From Calditrichia bacterium (lineage in GTDB: Bacteria; Calditrichota; Calditrichia; RBG-13-44-9; J075): a stretch of DNA of 45,285 bases. Below, piece after piece: positions 40,363 through 45,285 of the stretch; position 1 is the first letter of the stretch, and every line of letters begins with the position of its first letter. Location of the stretch: contig JANQRS010000026.1 in the NCBI GenBank assembly GCA_028284445.1, forward strand, positions 105,653 through 150,937. The letters run 5' to 3'. A model generated the notes under the pieces. That model had not been told where the DNA came from, did no database searches, and worked only from the letters and a program-made list of their open reading frames with translations. Both the position numbers and the translations under genes were made by a program.

Positions 40363-42768
40363 CTATTCATATCTGAGAGAATTTACCGGATTTGACAGTG
40401 CTGCCTTAATCGCATGAAAGCTAATCGTGAAAATGGCAATGGACATTGCCAGGCCCCCGGCTGCGAGAAAGATCCACCAGCTCATTGTCGTTTGATAGGC
40501 AAACTGCGCCAGCCATTTGTCCATCACATAATAGGCCAGAGGCCAGCCGACAATATTAGCGATGAGCACCAGCATGAGAAACTCACGCGACAGAACCGAA
40601 AAAATATTGGAGGACGAGGCTCCGAGAACTTTACGTATTCCCACTTCCTTGATTCTGCGCTCAGTGGTAAAGGCGGATAATCCCAGTAGACCTAAACAGG
40701 AGATGAAGATGGCAATTATGGAACAGTAACCAAAGAGATTGCTGACTTTCTCATCACTTTCGTACATCTGCCTGAAGTTTTCGGACACAAAAACATAATT
40801 CAGTGGAAAATTGGGTTCAAATTCCTGCCACTTCTTTTCCAGGAAATCCATTGTTCCGGCTATTCCGGCTTCCTTGGCACGCAAGAATATCCAACTCCCC
40901 GGTCGGTTCAAAAGGAACATGACGACCGGCCTGATTTCATTGTGGAGAGTCTCCATGTGAAAATCGTTAACGACGCCAATAATTTGCAGCGGGGTTTCGG
41001 ATCCGGCGTTTACTTTTTTACCAATAGGGTCGCTCCAACCGAATTTGTCCACGAGCATTTGATTGACAATCACTGCCTGATCCTTGTCGGTGCTCATAGC
41101 AAGGTCAAAATTCCGGCCATCGACAAGTTCAACCCCCATGAGATCGAGATATTCATAATCGACCTCCAGGAAATTGACCTCCAGGTCTTCCATGGCTCCA
41201 TCCTGACTTTCGAAAGCCAATGATGTCATATTCAGGTTTTGGCCGGGCAAATTTTCAGATATTGAGACCTTTAGGATATTTGGGTGCTCAAGCAATTCGT
41301 TCTTGGCGGATTCAAGGCTGGATTTTATGGAAGTGCCTCTCACTGAAACTGCTATGATGTTTTCGCGGTTGAATCCCAGATCTTTATTTTTCATGTATGT
41401 GAGTTGTTCGACAACCACCAGCGTGCCAATGATGATCACAATCGAAATTGTAAACTGAAGAATGACCAGGACTTGCCGCAGGGAAATGCCCCCTGCTCTT
41501 TCCACTGGTCTTTTTGTTAAGACCTTTGCCGGAATAAAAGATGAGAGATAAAACGCCGGGTATAGCCCGGCAATCAGCGCTACGAGGGCAACAACAGCGA
41601 TGGTTCCCAACAGAAGTATCAGTCCGGAAAACAGGTCAATGCTTAGTTCCTTGCCGGTCAAATCATTTAGCAGCGGTATGAAGGCAATTGCCATGACGAT
41701 GGCTGCGCTAAATGATATGGCAACAACGATAACGGCCTCGCTGAAGAATTGCTCGACTAATCCTTTACGAAGTGCGCCAGCGACTTTTCGAATACCAACT
41801 TCTTTTGCCCTGATAATCGAGCGAGCCGTAGCCATATTGACATAATTGATGGAGGCAATAATCAAAATGAACAAACCAACGGCGGCAAAAACATAGATGT
41901 AAATGATATCGCCATTGTCCTGTGCCTCCCAGGTTAGATCTGAGTACAGGTGGATATCCTTAATCGGTTGAAGGATGATATTGCATGACCCACCGATACG
42001 CTCAAAGGTTTCCGCCATGTATCGCTTATAGAATGAGGGCCATTTAGCCGAAAAGACATCAATGTCATGGTCTTCGGGGAACAAAAGGTAGGTGTATACG
42101 TGCCCGCCAAGCCATCTTTCCATATCAGCTTCCGTGTGGAATGTTGACCAGGAAATCAGGACTTCAAAGTGCAGGTGTGTTGTCTTCGGTGGGTCCTGAA
42201 TGACGCCGGTTATTTCGCACCTTTCCGTTTTGTCAAATTCGACGACTCTCCCCAGCGGATTCGAGTCGCCAAACAGCTTGCGTGCGATACTTTCTGTAAT
42301 GACCGCTGTATTTGGCCTATTCAGAGATGCCTTGGGGGTTCCCTGAATAAACTGGTAGGTGAACATATTGAATACGGTAGAGTCGGCCCAATACACTTGT
42401 TGTTCTTCGATCTCAGTATCTTTTTCACCGGCCACACTTAGTAGCACCGGATTGCCGGTAACAACATTGTATTTCCGAAACCTGCTGTACTCAAGGACCT
42501 CAGGATAATCTTTCTTCAGCGTTGGTCCTACCGGCCGTCCGATATTCGCAAACCGGCTAACCTTACCACCAATGGTGTACTCAGCCCCGAGGCGATAAAT
42601 TTGCTCCGCTTTATTGTGGTGCCGGTCGTACGACATTTCGTTCGTGAGATAGAGCATAATGAGAATGCTGCAAGCGATGCCAATAGAAAGCCCTAAAACA
42701 CTGGTTACTGCATATAACCGATTTTTGATGAGATGTCGCAAACCAATTTTCAGGTAGTTTTTGAACAT
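40363..42768 (-). CDS. MacB/FtsX-type ABC transporter permease
   Basis: The 801-residue inner-membrane protein has two MacB/FtsX units. Each carries the EVGIRKVxGA signature: AKEVGIRKVAGALRKGLVEQ and IKEVGIRKVLGASSSNIF. The first membrane helix is at about 19-41 (LGLSIGIACSILIMLYL), a large periplasmic domain follows, then three helices, a second periplasmic domain and three C-terminal helices. I start at ATG 42768 with MFKNYLKIGLRHLIKNRLY, the typical opening of this family in FCB bacteria, supported by GAGGTG 7 nt upstream; the longer frame from 42792 adds 8 residues without support. No ATPase gene is beside it. Such systems act in mechanotransmission, lipoprotein or peptide export; the substrate is unknown. 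Confidence 0.92.
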   Translation of the reverse strand: MFKNYLKIGLRHLIKNRLYAVTSVLGLSIGIACSILIMLYLTNEMSYDRHHNKAEQIYRLGAEYTIGGKVSRFANIGRPVGPTLKKDYPEVLEYSRFRKYNVVTGNPVLLSVAGEKDTEIEEQQVYWADSTVFNMFTYQFIQGTPKASLNRPNTAVITESIARKLFGDSNPLGRVVEFDKTERCEITGVIQDPPKTTHLHFEVLISWSTFHTEADMERWLGGHVYTYLLFPEDHDIDVFSAKWPSFYKRYMAETFERIGGSCNIILQPIKDIHLYSDLTWEAQDNGDIIYIYVFAAVGLFILIIASINYVNMATARSIIRAKEVGIRKVAGALRKGLVEQFFSEAVIVVAISFSAAIVMAIAFIPLLNDLTGKELSIDLFSGLILLLGTIAVVALVALIAGLYPAFYLSSFIPAKVLTKRPVERAGGISLRQVLVILQFTISIVIIIGTLVVVEQLTYMKNKDLGFNRENIIAVSVRGTSIKSSLESAKNELLEHPNILKVSISENLPGQNLNMTSLAFESQDGAMEDLEVNFLEVDYEYLDLMGVELVDGRNFDLAMSTDKDQAVIVNQMLVDKFGWSDPIGKKVNAGSETPLQIIGVVNDFHMETLHNEIRPVVMFLLNRPGSWIFLRAKEAGIAGTMDFLEKKWQEFEPNFPLNYVFVSENFRQMYESDEKVSNLFGYCSIIAIFISCLGLLGLSAFTTERRIKEVGIRKVLGASSSNIFSVLSREFLMLVLIANIVGWPLAYYVMDKWLAQFAYQTTMSWWIFLAAGGLAMSIAIFTISFHAIKAALSNPVNSLRYE

Positions 42769-42970
42769 AAGGCACCTCGTTCTAGATGGCAATATGGCAA
42801 GATAAGTGTTGGAAATAGTTTTTTGATGAGGCTGCGCCGGGAAAGGATAAACCGGCTAAAACTCGGTATCGATATGTATTTGATACGTGCACTTATTATA
42901 TAAGTTTTAAAAATGCTTGGGTATCCCCAAAAAGGGGGATTTTGGAAGGGTTTTGGGGAGAATTCGCGAA

Positions 42971-43012
42971 CACATTCCCCTGTCTTCCTTCGAAGGGGAG
43001 ACAGGGGATGTG
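42971..43012. repeat. TTCGAA palindromic repeat, copy R7
   Basis: A 42-bp imperfect palindrome (CACATTCCCCTGTCTTCC, TTCGAA, then GGGGAGACAGGGGATGTG) lying 18 bp past the 3' end of the sorting-domain gene and upstream of the permease gene. Confidence 0.85.
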
Positions 43013-43030
43013 TCATCCAGCATCGATTTC

Positions 43031-45049
43031 TCACCTCAACAAGGTCATCTTCTTAACGAAGCGCTGCTTGCCGGCCTGCATTTGCAGGATGTAGATTCCG
43101 GAACTAACAGCATTGCCGGCGTCGTTACGGCCATCCCACTTGGTGTTATGATAGCCCGCTGGCATCAAACTGTTCACCAGGGTTCTCACTTGCACTCCGC
43201 GAATATCATAAATCTCCAGACGTACATCAACGGCTTGCGGAAGGGCAAATTCGATGCGGGTTGAAGGGTTAAAGGGATTGGGATAATTCTGGGATAGCGA
43301 GAACGCATCCGGTAAAGTGATGTCTTCAGTTTCATTTTCTGTCGAAGTCAAATCGTCCACGCCGAAACCGCTGACAATAAATTCTATCGGCCTTTGCTGT
43401 TCGAAATTGTGTATTAGGGTCAAGGTGTCCCTTATTTCTCCGACGCTGGTTGGTTTGAAAGTCACAAAAAGCCTGTATTTTTCACCATTTACAGGTGGTG
43501 GAAATCGGAGTGGTAATCCTTCCATCGTAAAGTCGCCGGTATTACCTGTCATATAAGCGACTCTCAGATCATGGACATCGCCTTCTGAAAAATTCAGCTT
43601 AAACGTTCTTTGTGCACTGCTGTCCAGATGTACTTCTCCAAAATCGAATTCGGAAGCTTGCCAGATTTCAACAGTGTGGTCTTGTATCAGGTCACCGCTA
43701 ACTTTAATGGTGTCGCGCTGCGAGGCGCCGCTATGCGAAAATGCGAGGTGCGCGCTGCCGGTGACATCATTGACAAAATATGCTGATAAGGTAAGTATGG
43801 CTGCTTCACCTGGCTCAATTGTCAGCGATTGTGAATCCGGGGTAATATAGCTTGGCGTGCACTGGAAATCTGTGAACGTCATGACTTCGTTACCGTTATT
43901 GGTAAACTCAATTTCCTTTTCCTGAAGCCAGAATGGCGCGCCCACGCCAAATCTCACGTGGGGCTGGTCCACTGTATATGAGTAATCCGCCGCATTCATC
44001 CGATAGATAAGGCCTCCCATGGTGTATATTAGATCATCTTTAACAAACAATCCCCGGCGAGCGCCTGCTCCCCAATGGTAGGCCAGTTCTTGCGGCGACG
44101 CTGGATTAGAAACGTCATATATCGTAATGCGAAATAAATCCCCGACATATAGCAGATCGTCTTTGACATAGATGGTATTCGCCTCGTCGAAAGCTGGAAT
44201 AGATGCAATTTTATTGAACGACAAATCACTGACGTCAAGTATTTGTATTGAATCGTCGTCGGCAACATAGGCGATGCCGTCCCTGACGGCCATATCACGG
44301 ACACCTTGGAGAAGCTGGGATTCGGCGAGAAAGACAGGGGCTTCAGGTGTGGTGCCAATATCATAGACTCGTATTGATTTAAGAGAATTGAGAGTACCTG
44401 AAAGTGTGCATACGAATAGCTTGTCGTCAAAGACCTCGACGCAGCGAGTATCATATGTGCGAGGGGGAACATCAAATAGATTTACAAGGATTGGGTGCTG
44501 AGGATCGCTAATATTGAATATACTGATATAATCCCAGTGAGCGTGATGGCCAGCATAAAGATAATCTCCATTTATCGCGAGGTCACGTCCAACAGACGTT
44601 GACGAGGAATCTGGCGGTGTCCGACCGAGCTCATTGAGACCATTTTGCGAATCAAGGTCGAATGCCACTAAACCGTTGACATCTCCCCAAAATGTGGCAA
44701 ATCCAAGGGTGTCTTGATGACTAATTAGACATTCGGTCACGTGGTCGTACGCATGCCAAACCTCATGATATTGTGGATTCCATGGTGATTGGGCATTGAC
44801 ACGCTGAATCCACCCATAATAATCGGGAAAGGTCCCAAACCGACCAGCTGAAAAGAAATCAGTGCCATTTGTTGCGAGGGAGAACATCGAGCGGTCAGAT
44901 ACAGTGACGCCAAGATCATCACTGTCAAAATCACACCAAATATATCCAAGATATGTCATCCGTTGGGATTCGAATGTAGCCTGAGCCCAAACAGGGCTGG
45001 ATAAAGCAAAACAACAACAAAAGGTAATCAGGTAAAAATTGCGAGACAT
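43031..45049 (-). CDS. Secreted beta-propeller protein with type IX sorting domain
   Basis: The 672-residue protein has a Sec signal peptide (FYLITFCCCFALSSPVWAQ), about 300 residues of LVIVD-type propeller repeats (LYAGHHAHWDYISIFNISDP, IRVYDIGTTPEAPVFL, IAYVADDDSIQILDVSDL, ITIYDVSNPASPQELAY), two Ig-like choice-of-anchor D-type domains (about 380-590) and a C-terminal type IX (Por) sorting domain (LSQNYPNPFNPSTRIEFALP to FVKKMTLLR). The sorting domain is normally cleaved on export to the cell surface. I prefer ATG 45049: AGGAGG is 8 nt before it, but only 2 nt before ATG 45055. It may be a surface or adhesive protein. Confidence 0.92.
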   Translation of the reverse strand: MSRNFYLITFCCCFALSSPVWAQATFESQRMTYLGYIWCDFDSDDLGVTVSDRSMFSLATNGTDFFSAGRFGTFPDYYGWIQRVNAQSPWNPQYHEVWHAYDHVTECLISHQDTLGFATFWGDVNGLVAFDLDSQNGLNELGRTPPDSSSTSVGRDLAINGDYLYAGHHAHWDYISIFNISDPQHPILVNLFDVPPRTYDTRCVEVFDDKLFVCTLSGTLNSLKSIRVYDIGTTPEAPVFLAESQLLQGVRDMAVRDGIAYVADDDSIQILDVSDLSFNKIASIPAFDEANTIYVKDDLLYVGDLFRITIYDVSNPASPQELAYHWGAGARRGLFVKDDLIYTMGGLIYRMNAADYSYTVDQPHVRFGVGAPFWLQEKEIEFTNNGNEVMTFTDFQCTPSYITPDSQSLTIEPGEAAILTLSAYFVNDVTGSAHLAFSHSGASQRDTIKVSGDLIQDHTVEIWQASEFDFGEVHLDSSAQRTFKLNFSEGDVHDLRVAYMTGNTGDFTMEGLPLRFPPPVNGEKYRLFVTFKPTSVGEIRDTLTLIHNFEQQRPIEFIVSGFGVDDLTSTENETEDITLPDAFSLSQNYPNPFNPSTRIEFALPQAVDVRLEIYDIRGVQVRTLVNSLMPAGYHNTKWDGRNDAGNAVSSGIYILQMQAGKQRFVKKMTLLR

Positions 45050-45191
45050 TGGCATTCCCTCCTTGGGTAGTGAAGATCGGTGAAGAAAAACTGCTGTAGC
45101 TGTAGGTTACCTGCTTCTGTTAGCAGCAAAGAACACAGAGGCCGATGGAATACTGGAAAAGGCCTTGCCTGGCAATGTTGTGCCCAACAGC
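45050..45191. other. Leader region of the sorting-domain gene
   Basis: It contains the AGGAGG ribosome binding site of the minus-strand gene (45058-45063). I see no clear promoter hexamers. Confidence 0.4.
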
Positions 45192-45285
45192 TTCCATCAT
45201 TCCATCATTCCATCATTCCATCATTCCATCATTCCATCATTCCATCATTCCATCATTCCATCATTCCATCATTCCATCATTCCAT
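45192..45285. repeat. 8-bp tandem repeat (CCATCATT) running off the window
   Basis: From 45192 to the window end every base repeats with period 8, giving 94 bp or 11.75 exact copies. The array is cut by the window edge, so its true length is unknown. It is upstream of the minus-strand sorting-domain gene. Confidence 0.97.

Noticed and set aside
6701..43012. The palindromes as a CRISPR array
   Set aside because: Copies are kilobases apart, vary in sequence and lack regular spacers or cas genes.

Overview
The window looks like part of the genome of an uncultured-type bacterium of the FCB superphylum (Calditrichota/Marinimicrobia/KSB1-like; inference). The signs are a secreted protein with a type IX secretion C-terminal sorting domain (43031-45049), a MacB/FtsX-type permease of the kind common in that group, and many interspersed palindromic repeats centred on TTCGAA. 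No rRNA, tRNA, CRISPR array or transposase was found.

Layout. (1) 1-4636, minus strand: a three-gene operon of unknown role, made of a large helical lipoprotein, a membrane-anchored family-5-type solute-binding protein, and a secreted protein cut by the window edge. (2) 5217-6451: a HicB-HicA toxin-antitoxin pair and an unrecognised 157-residue protein, closed by a strong terminator. (3) 6815-8833: chorismate synthase (aroC) with an unusual chorismate-mutase-like tail, convergent with phosphatidylglycerophosphate synthase (pgsA). (4) 9179-40179, plus strand: about 31 kb carrying 21 genes for making, modifying and exporting an exopolysaccharide, ending at a clear terminator (40319-40350). (5) 40363-45049, minus strand: an orphan ABC permease and the sorting-domain protein. 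The window ends in an 8-bp tandem repeat.

How the polysaccharide genes fit together. A phosphoglycosyltransferase (9179) would load the first sugar on the lipid carrier. Four glycosyltransferases (19223, 31427, 34969, 36247) would extend the unit. A Wzx flippase (23110) and an O-antigen-ligase/Wzy-like protein (27953) would flip and polymerise or ligate it, and a Wza-like exporter (13660) with a Wzc-like tyrosine kinase (14434) would control length and export. Modification genes are abundant: two NodB deacetylases, two PAPS-type sulfotransferases, one FemAB-like and two GNAT-like transferases, an AMP-forming acyl ligase, a free acyl carrier protein, a LarA-like nickel-enzyme homologue, a small-molecule kinase, and two different heparinase II/III-like proteins. 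The set resembles exosortase-A/PEP-CTERM-type polysaccharide loci, but no exosortase is present in the window. Together the enzymes suggest a sulfated, deacetylated, possibly uronate-containing and acylated polymer (inference).

Most notable observations: two genes whose only well-placed start appears to be AUU behind a strong Shine-Dalgarno; seven copies of a 40-46 bp palindrome, one of which supplies the start codon of the LarA-like gene; the AroC tail; a changed catalytic dyad in the initiating transferase; and the glycosaminoglycan-like enzyme set.
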